A stretch of DNA of 64,000 nucleotides from Hydrogenophaga sp. Its GTDB lineage: Bacteria > Pseudomonadota > Gammaproteobacteria > Burkholderiales > Burkholderiaceae_C. The notes beneath the pieces are model-generated. The model was not told where the DNA came from. It was given only the letters and a program-made list of their open reading frames with translations, and did not search any database. The stretch lies in the NCBI GenBank assembly GCA_016741995.1, contig JACVCO010000010.1:62001-126000 (forward strand), in the 5' to 3' direction. The translations under genes and the position numbers were made by a program. Positions 9,624-20,868 of this stretch are shown here, piece by piece (the stretch's first letter is position 1; every line of letters starts with the position of its first letter).

Positions 9624-10481
9624 TCACGCGCTGAAGCGGTCCTCGAGGTAGCCGTTCTTCTTGGTCACGGTGTCGAGCGCGATCAGGGTTTCGAGCAGCG
9701 CGGCCATGTGCTTGAGCGGCACGGCGTTGGGGCCGTCGGAGAGCGCCTTGGCCGGGTCCGGGTGCGTTTCCATGAACAGGCCCGACACGCCGACCGCCAC
9801 CGCCGCGCGCGCGAGCACCGGCACGAACTCGCGCTGGCCGCCGCTGCTGGTGCCCTGGCCGCCAGGCAACTGCACGCTGTGCGTGGCGTCGAACACCACC
9901 GGGGCGCCGGTCTCGCGCATGATCGCCAGCGAGCGCATGTCGGAGACCAGGTTGTTGTAGCCGAAGCTCACGCCGCGCTCGCAGGCGAGGAAGCTGTCTT
10001 CCGGCAGGCCCGCGTCGCGCGCTGCATCGCGCGCCTTGTCGATCACGTTCTTCATGTCGTGCGGCGCGAGGAACTGGCCCTTCTTGATGTTCACCGGCAC
10101 ACCGCTCTGGGCCACGGCGCGGATGAAATCGGTCTGGCGGCACAGGAAGGCGGGGGTCTGCAGCACATCGCACACCGCGGCGGCGGGGGCGATGTCGTCC
10201 TCGCTGTGCACGTCGGTGATCACGGGCACGCCCAGTTGCGCCTTCACCTTGGCCAGCACCGCGAGGCCGGCCTCGCGGCCCGGGCCGCGGAAGCTTTTGC
10301 CGCTGCTGCGGTTGGCTTTGTCGAAGCTGCTCTTGAAGATGAAGTTGATGCCCAGCGAGCGGGTGATTTCCTGCAACTGGCCGGCCACGTCCATCTGCAA
10401 CTGCTCGGACTCGATCACGCAGGGGCCGGCGATCAGAAAGAAGGGCTTGTCCAGGCCGACGTCGAATCCGCAAAGTTTCAT
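9624..10481 (-). CDS. kdsA: 3-deoxy-8-phosphooctulonate (KDO-8-P) synthase
   Basis: 285-residue cytosolic enzyme that condenses phosphoenolpyruvate with arabinose 5-phosphate, feeding lipid A core synthesis. Motifs include [26 protein letters not shown] and [10 protein letters not shown] near the N-terminus, then [11 protein letters not shown] and [12 protein letters not shown]. The ATG at 10481 gives the family N-terminus MKLCGFDVG; an upstream frame extension of 18 codons overlaps pyrG and is not conserved. It follows pyrG by 10 bases, consistent with a pyrG-kdsA-eno-ftsB operon. Confidence 0.97.
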   Translation of the reverse strand: MKLCGFDVGLDKPFFLIAGPCVIESEQLQMDVAGQLQEITRSLGINFIFKSSFDKANRSSGKSFRGPGREAGLAVLAKVKAQLGVPVITDVHSEDDIAPAAAVCDVLQTPAFLCRQTDFIRAVAQSGVPVNIKKGQFLAPHDMKNVIDKARDAARDAGLPEDSFLACERGVSFGYNNLVSDMRSLAIMRETGAPVVFDATHSVQLPGGQGTSSGGQREFVPVLARAAVAVGVSGLFMETHPDPAKALSDGPNAVPLKHMAALLETLIALDTVTKKNGYLEDRFSA

Positions 10482-10491
10482 GGCGGTGTCC

Positions 10492-12261
<1,770 letters not shown>

Positions 12262-12276
12262 CTACATTGCGCCTCC

Positions 12277-13494
12277 ATGAGCGATCTCGCCGGAAAACAC
12301 ATCGTGCTCGGCCTCAGCGGCGGCGTGGCCTGCTACAAGGCCGCGGAGTTCTGCCGTGGCCTGGTGAAGGCCGGTGCCACGGTGCAGGTGGTGATGACCG
12401 AGGCGGCCGAACACTTCATCACCCCGGTGACGATGCAGGCGCTCTCGGGCCGGCCGGTCTACAGCTCGCAGTGGGACGCCCGCGAGGGCAACAACATGCC
12501 CCACATCAACCTCAGCCGCGAAGCCGACGCCATCGTCATTGCACCCGCCAGCGCGGACTTCATGGCCAAGCTGCTGCATGGCCGCGCCGACGACCTGCTC
12601 TCGCTGCTGTGCCTGGCCCGGCCCATCGAGCGCGTGCAGCTCATCGTGGCGCCCGCGATGAACCGCGAGATGTATGCGCACCCCGCCACGCAGCGCAACA
12701 TGGCGCAACTGCGCGCCGACGGCACCACCGTGCTGGGCGTGGGCGCGGGCGAACAGGCCTGCGGCGAGACGGGGGACGGCCGCATGCTCGAGCCCGACGA
12801 GTTGTTGTACGAGGTGGTGCGCCACTTCCGGCCGAAGGTGCTCGCGGGCCGACACGTGCTCATCACCGCAGGCCCCACCTTCGAAGCCATCGACCCCGTG
12901 CGCGGGCTCACCAACCGCTCCAGCGGCAAGATGGGCTTTGCGCTCGCGCGCGCCGCGCACGAAGCGGGCGCGCAGGTCACGCTGGTGGCGGGGCCCGTGG
13001 CCCTGCCCACGCCGCGCGGCGTCATGCGCGTGGACGTGCAGTCGGCGAGCGACATGCAGCGCGCCGTGCAGGCCAGCGCCGACGCGGCCGATGTCTTCAT
13101 CGCCGCCGCCGCCGTGGCCGACTGGCGCCCCGCCAGCGCGGCCGAGCAGAAGATCAAGAAGGACGGCAGCGGCGACGTGCCCGCGCTGGCCTTCGTGGAG
13201 AACCCGGACATCCTGGCCGGCGTGGCCGCCAGCCAGCGCGCGAAAAGCGGCGCGCTGTACTGCGTGGGTTTCGCCGCCGAAAGCCACGACCTGCTGGCCC
13301 ACGCCCAGGCCAAGCGCGCCCGCAAGGGCGTGCCGCTGCTGGTGGGCAACATCGGCCCCGACACCTTCGGCCGCGACGACAACGCGCTCCTGCTGGTGGA
13401 CGAACGCGGCGCGCACGAACTGCCCCGCGCCAGCAAGCTCGCGCTCGCTCGCGCGCTGGTGGCCGAGATCGCGCAACGCCTGCCGCGCCGCTGA
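12277..13494 (+). CDS. coaBC: Bifunctional phosphopantothenoylcysteine decarboxylase/phosphopantothenate-cysteine ligase
   Basis: 405-residue bifunctional enzyme for two steps of coenzyme A synthesis. The N-terminal flavin-dependent CoaC domain (about 1-190) has [10 protein letters not shown], the catalytic H76 (NMPHINL), PAMNREMY and active-site C162 ([11 protein letters not shown]). The CoaB ligase domain has [31 protein letters not shown] and the QKIKK lysine region. The ATG at 12277 gives [16 protein letters not shown], the usual N-terminus; the frame is open much further upstream only because of high GC. A TACATT hexamer lies 8 bases before the ATG. Confidence 0.96.
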   Translation: MSDLAGKHIVLGLSGGVACYKAAEFCRGLVKAGATVQVVMTEAAEHFITPVTMQALSGRPVYSSQWDAREGNNMPHINLSREADAIVIAPASADFMAKLLHGRADDLLSLLCLARPIERVQLIVAPAMNREMYAHPATQRNMAQLRADGTTVLGVGAGEQACGETGDGRMLEPDELLYEVVRHFRPKVLAGRHVLITAGPTFEAIDPVRGLTNRSSGKMGFALARAAHEAGAQVTLVAGPVALPTPRGVMRVDVQSASDMQRAVQASADAADVFIAAAAVADWRPASAAEQKIKKDGSGDVPALAFVENPDILAGVAASQRAKSGALYCVGFAAESHDLLAHAQAKRARKGVPLLVGNIGPDTFGRDDNALLLVDERGAHELPRASKLALARALVAEIAQRLPRR

Positions 13495-13520
13495 ACGGCG
13501 GGCACGCCGCGCTCAGGCCC

Positions 13521-14786
13521 TCAGGCCCGCATGGCCGAGCGCGCCGTGGGCGCCAGCCGGTGGTGTTGCGCCGGGCGATCAAGCCACGGGGCCAGCGCGG
13601 CTTGCACCTCGCGATCCCAACGGCCACTGCGCTCGAAGGCGTCCAGCGCGGCCACGTCGGAAAACATCGCGAAGCCCGCCATGACCTGCTCGCCTTCCCT
13701 CACGGGCAGGCGGGGAAACTCGTTCGGCCCGCCGTCCGTCACGTACCAGCCCAGCACGTGCGCGCCGCCCCGCTGCAGGCAGGGCGCCATGGTTTCGCGG
13801 CAGAAGCGCAGCAGGGCTTCGCCGGCCGCCTCGCGCAGAGGGAAGACGCTGGCCCGCAGCACGCCGGGCACGGCCCAGGGCGCCGGGCTTGCGGCGCGGC
13901 GGCGGCCCTGCATCGGGATGCCCGCACCTGGCCATGCAGGCCGCAGCAGCAGCACGTCGTCGGAGTCGATCATGGTCGCGTTGGCCGCATCGCGGTGCTG
14001 CTGCCAGACGGGGCCGCCATAGAAGTCGGTCAGACCCCTGACGCGGCTGGCCCGGTCGGCAAAGCCGCGCAACCAGACGAAGTGATCGGGTGCGTCGAGG
14101 TCGCGGAACTGGCCCATCACGGCCATCGCCAGTGCCTCTTGCGGCTCAACGAAAACGCGGTCGAAGAGTTCGATCAGGGTGTCGCGCCGACCCGCGTGGA
14201 GGGTGTACCGGCGCAACTCGACCACCTGGCAATCGAGGTCGATGGCCGGCACCGTCACCGGTTCGGCTTGCCGCGGCACCTCGCGCTCGAAGTCCATGAC
14301 CCAGTTGACTTCCCAACTGTGCCCGCCGTCGTCGGAGAAGGCCTGCTGCCAGCGCGCCCGGTCGTGGCCCCATCGCTGCCAATGGAAGCGAACGCGGATT
14401 GCGCGCCCTTCGAACACGTCCTCGCCTTCGAACAGGCCTTCGTTGCCCTGGAAGCGGCCGACCACCGGAGCATCCAACTGCCCTGTTGCGGGGTCGATGC
14501 CGCCGCCCTCATTGGTGACCCAGTAGATGCTCCAGAGCCCGGTCACCGGGTTGAAGAGGCGCAGGGACATGCCCACCCAGCCGGGCCGCCAGGCGGGCGC
14601 GACCAGGGTGTCGAAGTTGATCACGCCACCGGGCAGGTTCTGGTTGGTGGCGGTCGCGGTGAAAGTCTCCCATTCGTCGTTGCCTTGCAGGCGGTGCTTC
14701 AGGCGCCGCTGGTGGGTGGTCCAGTGGCCGACCAGGAAATCGAAGTCCTGTTGCGCGCTCGTCGAGTTCGGTGCGGGGGTGTTCAT
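13521..14786 (-). CDS. DUF1579-like/NIPSNAP fusion protein
   Basis: 421-residue cytosolic protein joining two parts. Residues 10-165 (FDFLVGHWTTHQRRL..., GLWSIYWVTNEGG) resemble DUF1579-type lipocalin-like domains. The remainder is a NIPSNAP-like ferredoxin-fold part, with VELRRYTLHAGRRDTLIELFD and the DHFVWLRGF motif. Neither part has an established enzymatic function; NIPSNAP-family proteins may bind small molecules or assist monooxygenase-like steps. It is divergent from a WYL regulator with a palindrome between them, so that regulator probably controls it (inference). Confidence 0.75.
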   Translation of the reverse strand: MNTPAPNSTSAQQDFDFLVGHWTTHQRRLKHRLQGNDEWETFTATATNQNLPGGVINFDTLVAPAWRPGWVGMSLRLFNPVTGLWSIYWVTNEGGGIDPATGQLDAPVVGRFQGNEGLFEGEDVFEGRAIRVRFHWQRWGHDRARWQQAFSDDGGHSWEVNWVMDFEREVPRQAEPVTVPAIDLDCQVVELRRYTLHAGRRDTLIELFDRVFVEPQEALAMAVMGQFRDLDAPDHFVWLRGFADRASRVRGLTDFYGGPVWQQHRDAANATMIDSDDVLLLRPAWPGAGIPMQGRRRAASPAPWAVPGVLRASVFPLREAAGEALLRFCRETMAPCLQRGGAHVLGWYVTDGGPNEFPRLPVREGEQVMAGFAMFSDVAALDAFERSGRWDREVQAALAPWLDRPAQHHRLAPTARSAMRA

Positions 14787-14837
14787 GGTGCGCGTGCCTT
14801 GGGGTGATGGAGGAGGTGCGATGCTGGCACCACCAAT

Positions 14838-14854
14838 ATGACAAGGCCTGTCAT
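14838..14854. promoter_or_regulatory. Palindromic operator between divergent genes
   Basis: ATGACA-AGGCC-TGTCAT is a perfect 6-base inverted repeat with a 5-base spacer, placed midway between the start codons of the NIPSNAP gene and the WYL regulator gene (52 and 13 bases away). Its position suits autoregulation and control of the divergent gene by the WYL protein. No experimental support; the assignment is by context. Confidence 0.55.
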
Positions 14855-14866
14855 GATTGCGTGCGC

Positions 14867-15853
14867 ATGAAAGCCAACCGCCTGTTGTCCATCCTGATGC
14901 TGTTGCAGGCCCACGGTCGCCTGACGGCGGGTGCCATCGCGCGGGCGCTCGAGGTGTCGGAGCGCACGGTGCTGCGTGACATCGACCAGCTCTCGGCCGC
15001 GGGGGTGCCGCTGTGGGGCGAGCGTGGCCACCAGGGGGGGTTCCAGTTGCAGCCGGGCTGGACGACACAGCTCACCGGCATGACCGGCGATGAAGCCAAT
15101 GCCCTGTGGCTGGCCGGCCTGCCCGGGCCGGCCACGGCGCTGGGCTTGGGCGAAGCCGCCGCTTCGGCGCGCTTGAAGCTCATGGCCAGCGTGCCGGCAC
15201 CCTGGCGCGACAACGCCGCCGTTGTGGCCGAGCGCCTCCACATCGACCCGCTGGATTGGTACCGCGTCTCCGACACGCCCGCGTTTCTTCGGGAGGCGGC
15301 GCAGGCCGTGTGGAGCGGCAGGCGCCTGCGGGTCGACTACGCGAGCTGGCGTGGCCCATCGCAGCGCGACCTGGATCCCCTGGGGCTGGTGCTCAAGGCC
15401 GGCGCCTGGTACCTGGCGGCGCGCGAAACCGGCCAGGCCGAGGTGCGCACCTACCGCCTGGCCAGCGTGCGAAGCCTGACCGTTCTGGGCAGTGGCTTCC
15501 GGCGCCCGCGCCGTTTCGACCTGGCCCGCTATTGGCAGGCGTCGTCGGCGCGGTTCGAGGCCGGGCTGCGGCCGCTGGAGGCGCTGGTGCTGGTGTCGCC
15601 GCGGGGCATGGGGTGGCTGGAGCACACGCGCAGCCGCTTCACCGAGGCCGCGGTGGTGCCCGGGGGCCAGGTGCCGGCGGGTTGGCGCTGCGTGGTGTGG
15701 CCGCTCGAGTCCGTCGAGCACGGTGCGCGGCAGATCCTGGGCTATGGCGCCGAGGTTGAAGTGCTGGAGCCGGCGGCCCTGCGCGCCGAGATCGCCGCGC
15801 AGGCCGAGGCGATCCGGGCGCGCCATGCCCTGCCTCGGGGCGAAACACCCTGA
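14867..15853 (+). CDS. YafY-type HTH/WYL transcriptional regulator
   Basis: 328-residue DNA-binding regulator. An N-terminal HTH_11/DeoR-like domain (MKANRLLSILMLLQAHGRLTAG, SERTVLRDIDQLSAAGVPL) is followed by a WYL ligand-sensing domain (LRVDYASW..., DPLGLVLKAGAWYLAA) and a WCX-like C-terminal part. The ATG at 14867 starts directly at the helix-turn-helix and is preferred to an earlier in-frame ATG that would overlap the operator. WYL proteins sense small ligands or nucleic acids. The divergent NIPSNAP gene is its likely target. Confidence 0.88.
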   Translation: MKANRLLSILMLLQAHGRLTAGAIARALEVSERTVLRDIDQLSAAGVPLWGERGHQGGFQLQPGWTTQLTGMTGDEANALWLAGLPGPATALGLGEAAASARLKLMASVPAPWRDNAAVVAERLHIDPLDWYRVSDTPAFLREAAQAVWSGRRLRVDYASWRGPSQRDLDPLGLVLKAGAWYLAARETGQAEVRTYRLASVRSLTVLGSGFRRPRRFDLARYWQASSARFEAGLRPLEALVLVSPRGMGWLEHTRSRFTEAAVVPGGQVPAGWRCVVWPLESVEHGARQILGYGAEVEVLEPAALRAEIAAQAEAIRARHALPRGETP

Positions 15854-16219
15854 TCGCGCTGGCGGCTTGACCTCGCCGCCCAGGGTGGCGCGCGTGTGGT
15901 TGTTTTCGCCGCTTGCTTATGCAAATGATCCATACCGTTGTGTTTTTGCCCGGCCTGATTCGACCCCTTTGATCACCCGGGTTTACCCGGCGAATGGGCC
16001 TTTCGGCTGACGCCCACAGGGCCGGATCGCGACAACTTGACGCATTGGCGGACAGGCTGTCGCTGGCCTGGCCCCTGCCGGTCGCCGTGGCCTGAGCAAG
16101 TTCTTTCATAAGGGCTAGTGCTCAACAACGTTGCACGCGTTGGCATGCAAACTCAAAGGGCTCTGCCGTGACGCAGGCATGCCCTATGCGGGCCCACGAC
16201 CCGCAGGAGTTCCAACGAT
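15854..16219. other. Intergenic region upstream of the formate dehydrogenase operon
   Basis: 366 bases without a gene. A GGCGGC/GCCGCC hairpin (15861-15880) just after the WYL gene lacks a U-tract and is at best a weak terminator. The stretch from about 15905 to 15960 is AT-richer than its surroundings and could hold promoter or activator sites for the fdo operon. TTGCA/TGCAA half-sites occur at 16131-16150. An AGGAG ribosome site (16205-16209) precedes the fdoG ATG. No definite promoter was recognised. Confidence 0.5.
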
Positions 16220-19200
16220 ATGGACATGAACCGGAGAAACTTCTTCCGGGTCAGTGCCGCGGGGCTGGTGGGATCCAGCCTCGTCGCCCTGGGCTTCTCG
16301 CCCACGGCAGCACTGGCCGAAACACGGGCCTTCAAGCTGGCCCGAACCACCGAGACGCGCAGCATCTGCCCGTACTGCTCCGTCAGTTGCGGCCTGGTGA
16401 TGTACACGCTCGGCGACAAAGCCAAGAACGTCAAATCCACCATCGTCCACGTCGAAGGCGATCCGGACAACCCGGTCAACCGCGGCACGCTGTGCCCGAA
16501 GGGCGCGGGCGTCATGGACATGATCCAGTCGCCCAACCGCGTGCTGTATCCGCAGGTGCGAGAAGCCGGCGCCAACGAGTGGAAACGCATCTCCTGGGAT
16601 GAGGCACTCACGCGCGTGGCCAAGCACATGAAGGCCGACCGCGACGCGAACTTCATCAAGACCAACGCCGCCGGCACGACGGTGAACCGCTGGAATTCCA
16701 CCGGTTTCCTGATCTCGTCCGCTTCCTCCAACGAATCCGGTTATCTGAGCGTCAAGATCGCTCGCGGTCTGGGGATCGTCACCCTCGATACGCAAGCACG
16801 CATCTGACATGCGCCGACGGTGTCCAGTCTGGGCCCGACTTTCGGTCGCGGAGCGATGACCAATTCGTGGACTGATATCAAGAACACGGACCTTGTTTTG
16901 ATCATGGGCGGCAATGCCGCCGAAGCCCACCCCTGCGGCTTCAAGTGGGTGACCGAGGCGCAGCAGCACCGCAAGGCCAAGCTGATCGTCGTCGATCCCC
17001 GCTTCACGCGCAGCGCGGCGGTGGCCGACTACTACGCACCCATCCGGGTGGGTACCGACATCGCCTTCCTGGGCGGCGTCATCAACTACCTGTTGACCCA
17101 CGACAAGATTCACCACGAATACGTCAAGGCCAACACCGACTGCACCTTCCTCACCAAGCCGGGCTTCAAGTACGACAACGGCTTCTTCTCCGGCTACAAC
17201 GAGGAAAAGCGCAGTTACGACAAGTCGACCTGGGGCTACCAGATCGGCGAGGACGGCTTCGTCAAGGTCGACGAGACCATGCAGGACCCGCTGTGCGTGT
17301 TCCAGCAGATGAAGAAGCACTACAGCCGCTACACGCCCGAGATGGTCAGCAAGATCACCGGCACCCCGCAGGACCAGTTCCTGAAGGTGGCCGAGATGCT
17401 GGCCTCCACGGCCAAAGCCGACAAGGTGATGACCATCTGCTACGCGCTCGGCTGGACCCAGCACAGTGTGGGCTCGCAGAACATCCGCACGATGGCCATG
17501 ATCCAGCTGCTGCTGGGCAACATGGGCCGTCCGGGTGGCGGCGTGAACGCGCTGCGTGGCCACGCCAACGTGCAGGGCATCACCGACATGAACGCGTACT
17601 CGGAAGTGCTCTCGGGCTACATGAGCGCGCCAGGCGATGCGGACACCAACCGCGCCGACTACCTGGCCCGCCGGTCGCCCAAGCCGCTGCGTCCGAACCA
17701 GATGTCGTTCCCGCAGAACTTCCCCAAGTGGCACACCAGCCTGATGAAGGCCTACTACGGTGACGCCGCCACGGCGGAGAACGACTTCGCGTACGACTGG
17801 ATCCCCAAGCGCGACGGTGGCTACGACATCCTGCACATGTTCGAGTTGATGCACCAAGGGAAGATGAACGGCTTCCTGGTGCAAGGCTTCAACCCGATCG
17901 CGGCGGTGCCCAACAAGAAGAAGCTGTCGCAGGCGCTGAGCAAGCTGAAGTACCTGGTGGTGATGGACCCGCTGGAGACCGAGACGAGCGAGTTCTGGAA
18001 GAACTTCGGCCCGCTCAACGACGTCGATCCCGCGGCCATCCAGACCGAGGTGTTCCGCTTCCCGACCAGCTGTTTCGCCGAAGAGACCGGCACCTTCACC
18101 AACTCCAGCCGCGTCATTGCCTGGAAGGAGAAGGCCGTCGATCCCCCGGGCGAAGCCAAGGTCGACTCGGAGATCATGGCGCGCCTGTTCGTGAAGATCC
18201 GCGCCATGTACGCCAAGGACGGCGGCACGCTGCCCGAACCGGTGGCGGCGCTGAGCTGGCCGTACCTCAACGCCAACGTGCCATCGCCCACCGAGGTGCT
18301 GCGTGAGATCAACGGCCGCGCGCTGAAGGACGTGCTGGCACCGCCCGACCCGAAGAACCCGAACGCGCCGCAGGCCGTTCTGGTGAAAGCGGGCGAGCAG
18401 ATGCCCAACTTCGCGCTGCTGCAGGCCGACGGCTCCACCGCGTGCGGCAACTGGATCTACGCCGGTTGCTTCACGCAGGCGGGCAACATGACCGCGCGCC
18501 GCGACACGTCCGACCCGAGCGGCCTGGGCGTGTACCCGAACTGGGGCTTCGCGTGGCCGGCCAACCGCCGCATCCTCTACAACCGCGCCTCGGCCGACAC
18601 GGCCGGCAAGCCGTGGGATGCAACGCGCTCGTACCTGCGCTGGAACGGCTCTGCCTGGGCCGGCGTGGACGTGCCCGACATGCGGCCCAACGCCGCGCCG
18701 GAAGAGGGCGTGGGCGCCTTCATCATGAACCCCGAAGGTGTGGCACGCCTGCACGCCATCGGCATGAACGAAGGCCCGTTCCCCGAGCACTACGAGCCGT
18801 TCGAAACGCCGGTGGGCGTGAACCTCATGTGCCCGAGCAACCCGAAAGCGGTCAGCAACCCGGCGGCCCGCGTGTTCAAGGGCGATCTCGAAGCCTTCGG
18901 CAAGAAGGACGAGTTCCCCTACGCGGCCACCACCTACCGCCTCACGGAGCACTTGCACTACTGGACCAAGCACTCGCGCAGCAATGCCATCGTGCAGCCC
19001 GCACCCTTCGTCGAGATCGGCGAAGCGCTGGCGGCAGAGAAGGGCATCAAGCAGGGCGACATGGTCCGCGTGCGCAGCAACCGCGGCGAGGTCGTGGCGG
19101 CTTGCGTGGTCACCAAGCGCATCAAGGCGCTGGACGTCAACGGTCAGAAGGTCCACCACGTGGGCATTCCGATCCACTGGGGCTTCAAGGGCGTGACGCA

Positions 19201-19300
19201 GAACGGCTACCTGGCCAATGCGCTCACCCCCTTCGTCGGCGATGCGAACTCGCAGACGCCGGAGTTCAAGGCGTTCCTCGTCAATATCGAGAAGGTGTAA
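16220..19300 (+). CDS. fdoG: Formate dehydrogenase-N/O alpha subunit, selenocysteine-containing
   Basis: 1026-residue periplasmic catalytic subunit (bis-MGD Mo or W) that oxidises formate to CO2. The N-terminus has a Tat signal (NRRNFFRV). One [4Fe-4S] cluster is bound by C50, C53, C57 and C92. An in-frame UGA at 16805-16807 encodes selenocysteine 196 in the family context [25 protein letters not shown], and both halves align across it with FdnG/FdoG; a SECIS hairpin follows. Conventional gene finding would split it into a 195-residue piece and a truncated downstream piece. First gene of fdoGHI. The nearby fdhE, selA, selB and selC genes support Sec insertion. Confidence 0.96.
16805..16844 (+). 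promoter_or_regulatory. Bacterial SECIS element at the Sec UGA codon
   Basis: Directly after the UGA, CGGTGTCC (16818-16825) can pair imperfectly with GGGCCCG (16831-16837), closing a five-base loop AGTCT that contains the GU expected for SelB binding. The loop G is 20 bases beyond the UGA, within the known bacterial range. The pairing has one mismatch and one bulge, so the exact fold is tentative although the recoding itself is strongly supported. Confidence 0.75.
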
Positions 19301-19302
19301 CC

Positions 19303-20181
19303 ATGTCCAGCCTGCAATCACTCGACGTGGTCGCCCGCTCGGCCACCACCACCCCCACCCCGCAGGTGCGAACGTCCATGCCGGCGCTCGCCAAGCTCAT
19401 CGACGAGTCCAAGTGCATCGGCTGCAAGGCCTGCCAGGTGGCTTGCATGAACTGGAACGACCTGCGCGACGAAGTCGGCACCAACATCGGTGTCTACGAC
19501 AACCCCGCTGATCTCACGCCCACCAGCTGGACGGTGATGAAGTTCTACGAGGTGGAGCCCACGGAGGGCAGCCTCGAATGGCTGATCCGCAAGGACGGCT
19601 GCATGCATTGCGAGGACCCGGGCTGCCTCAAGGCCTGCCCGTCGCCCGGCGCGATCGTGAAGTACGCCAACGGCATCGTCGATTTCATCAGCGAGAACTG
19701 CATCGGTTGCGGCTACTGCGTCAAGGGTTGCCCCTTCGACGTTCCGCGCATCAGCCAGAAGGACAACAAGGCCTACAAGTGCACCTTGTGTTCCGACCGG
19801 GTGGGCGTGGGCCTGGAGCCCGCTTGCGTGAAGACCTGCCCGACGGGCGCCATCTCCTTCGGCACGAAGGACGACATGGTGGCCTACGGCGAGAAGCGCG
19901 CGGGTGAACTCCAGGAGCGCGGCTTCCAGAACGCCGGCCTCTACAACCCGCAAGGGGTGGGTGGTACGCACGTCATGTACGTGATGAAGCACGCCGACCG
20001 CCCCGAGCTGGTGGACATGCCGAAAGACCCGACGATCAGCCCCTTCGTGTCCCTGTGGAAGGGCATGGCCAAGCCGCTCGCGGTGGCCGCCGTGCTCGGT
20101 GCGGCCGTGGCCGGCTTCTTCCACTACATGAAGGTCGGCCCGATCGAAGAGAAGGACCCTGCCGAGAAGGAGGAAGCGTGA
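19303..20181 (+). CDS. fdoH: Formate dehydrogenase iron-sulfur beta subunit
   Basis: 292-residue electron-transfer subunit that passes electrons from FdoG to the membrane cytochrome. Ferredoxin-type cysteine clusters are visible as [37 protein letters not shown] and CTLCSDRV...CVKTCP, consistent with four [4Fe-4S] centres. A C-terminal hydrophobic helix ([16 protein letters not shown]) anchors it in the membrane, as in FdnH. It begins two bases after the fdoG stop and overlaps fdoI by one base. Confidence 0.96.
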   Translation: MSSLQSLDVVARSATTTPTPQVRTSMPALAKLIDESKCIGCKACQVACMNWNDLRDEVGTNIGVYDNPADLTPTSWTVMKFYEVEPTEGSLEWLIRKDGCMHCEDPGCLKACPSPGAIVKYANGIVDFISENCIGCGYCVKGCPFDVPRISQKDNKAYKCTLCSDRVGVGLEPACVKTCPTGAISFGTKDDMVAYGEKRAGELQERGFQNAGLYNPQGVGGTHVMYVMKHADRPELVDMPKDPTISPFVSLWKGMAKPLAVAAVLGAAVAGFFHYMKVGPIEEKDPAEKEEA

Positions 20182-20804
20182 TGGCCAAACAGCGTTTGAT
20201 CGTTCGCTACAAGGACGGTGACCGCATGAACCACTGGTTCATCGCGATCATGTTCTTCCTCGCGGGGCTGTCCGGCCTCGCGTTCTTCCACCCGAGCATG
20301 TACTTCTTCAGCTACCTCTTCGGGGGTGGGCAGTGGACGCGCATCCTGCACCCCTTCATGGGCGTGCTCATGGTGGTGGGCTTCGCGATCCTGTTCTTCA
20401 AGCTCTGGCGCGAGAACATCATCAATGCCCGCGACCGTGAGTGGCTCAAGAAGTCCGGCGACATGATGCGGGGTGACAAGTCCGGCATGCCGCCCGCGGG
20501 CAAGTACAACGCCGGCCAAAAGCTTGTCTTCTGGGCCATGGCAGTGAGCCTGCTGGTGCTGGTGGTCACGGGCTTCATGTTCTGGCGCCCGTGGTTCACG
20601 CCCTTCTTCAGCATCCCCGTCATGCGCATCGCGGTGCTGCTGCACTCGGTGGCCGCGGTGGTGCTGATCCTGAGCGTGATCATGCATGTGTACGCCGCGA
20701 TCTGGGTCAAGGGAACGATTCGCGCGATGACGCGCGGCACCGTGACCGAGAACTGGGCGCGCATGAACCACCCGCTGTGGCATGAGGAAGTGAAGAACCG
20801 CTGA
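20181..20804 (+). CDS. fdoI: Formate dehydrogenase cytochrome b556 gamma subunit
   Basis: 207-residue membrane subunit that binds haem b and delivers electrons to quinone. Four membrane segments are evident, starting near WFIAIMFFLAGLSGLAFF. Candidate haem-ligand histidines are H18 in RMNHW and the ones in LHSVAAVVLI and VIMHVYAAIW. The ATG overlaps the fdoH stop (TGATG). The operon ends here: a strong terminator follows 6 bases downstream. Confidence 0.95.
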   Translation: MAKQRLIVRYKDGDRMNHWFIAIMFFLAGLSGLAFFHPSMYFFSYLFGGGQWTRILHPFMGVLMVVGFAILFFKLWRENIINARDREWLKKSGDMMRGDKSGMPPAGKYNAGQKLVFWAMAVSLLVLVVTGFMFWRPWFTPFFSIPVMRIAVLLHSVAAVVLILSVIMHVYAAIWVKGTIRAMTRGTVTENWARMNHPLWHEEVKNR

Positions 20805-20809
20805 AACCG

Positions 20810-20853
20810 CCCCGCCGCACGGCGCCTGTCCGTGCGGCGGGGTTTTTCTTTTT
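20810..20853 (+). terminator. Rho-independent terminator after fdoGHI
   Basis: CCCCGCCGCACGG (20810-20822) pairs perfectly with CCGTGCGGCGGGG (20830-20842) around a 7-base loop, followed by TTTTTCTTTTT. It separates the structural operon from fdhE, which starts 16 bases later, so downstream genes depend on read-through or their own promoter. Confidence 0.95.
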
Positions 20854-20868
20854 GATCGAGAGCAACGC

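Noticed and set aside
16220-16807. fdoG as a pseudogene or two separate genes because of the internal stop
   Set aside because: The UGA is at the conserved Sec position, both sides align in the same frame, and selA, selB, selC and a SECIS-like hairpin are present.
16184-19321. A 1045-codon minus-strand frame opposite fdoG
   Set aside because: Antisense shadow of the conserved formate dehydrogenase alpha subunit.
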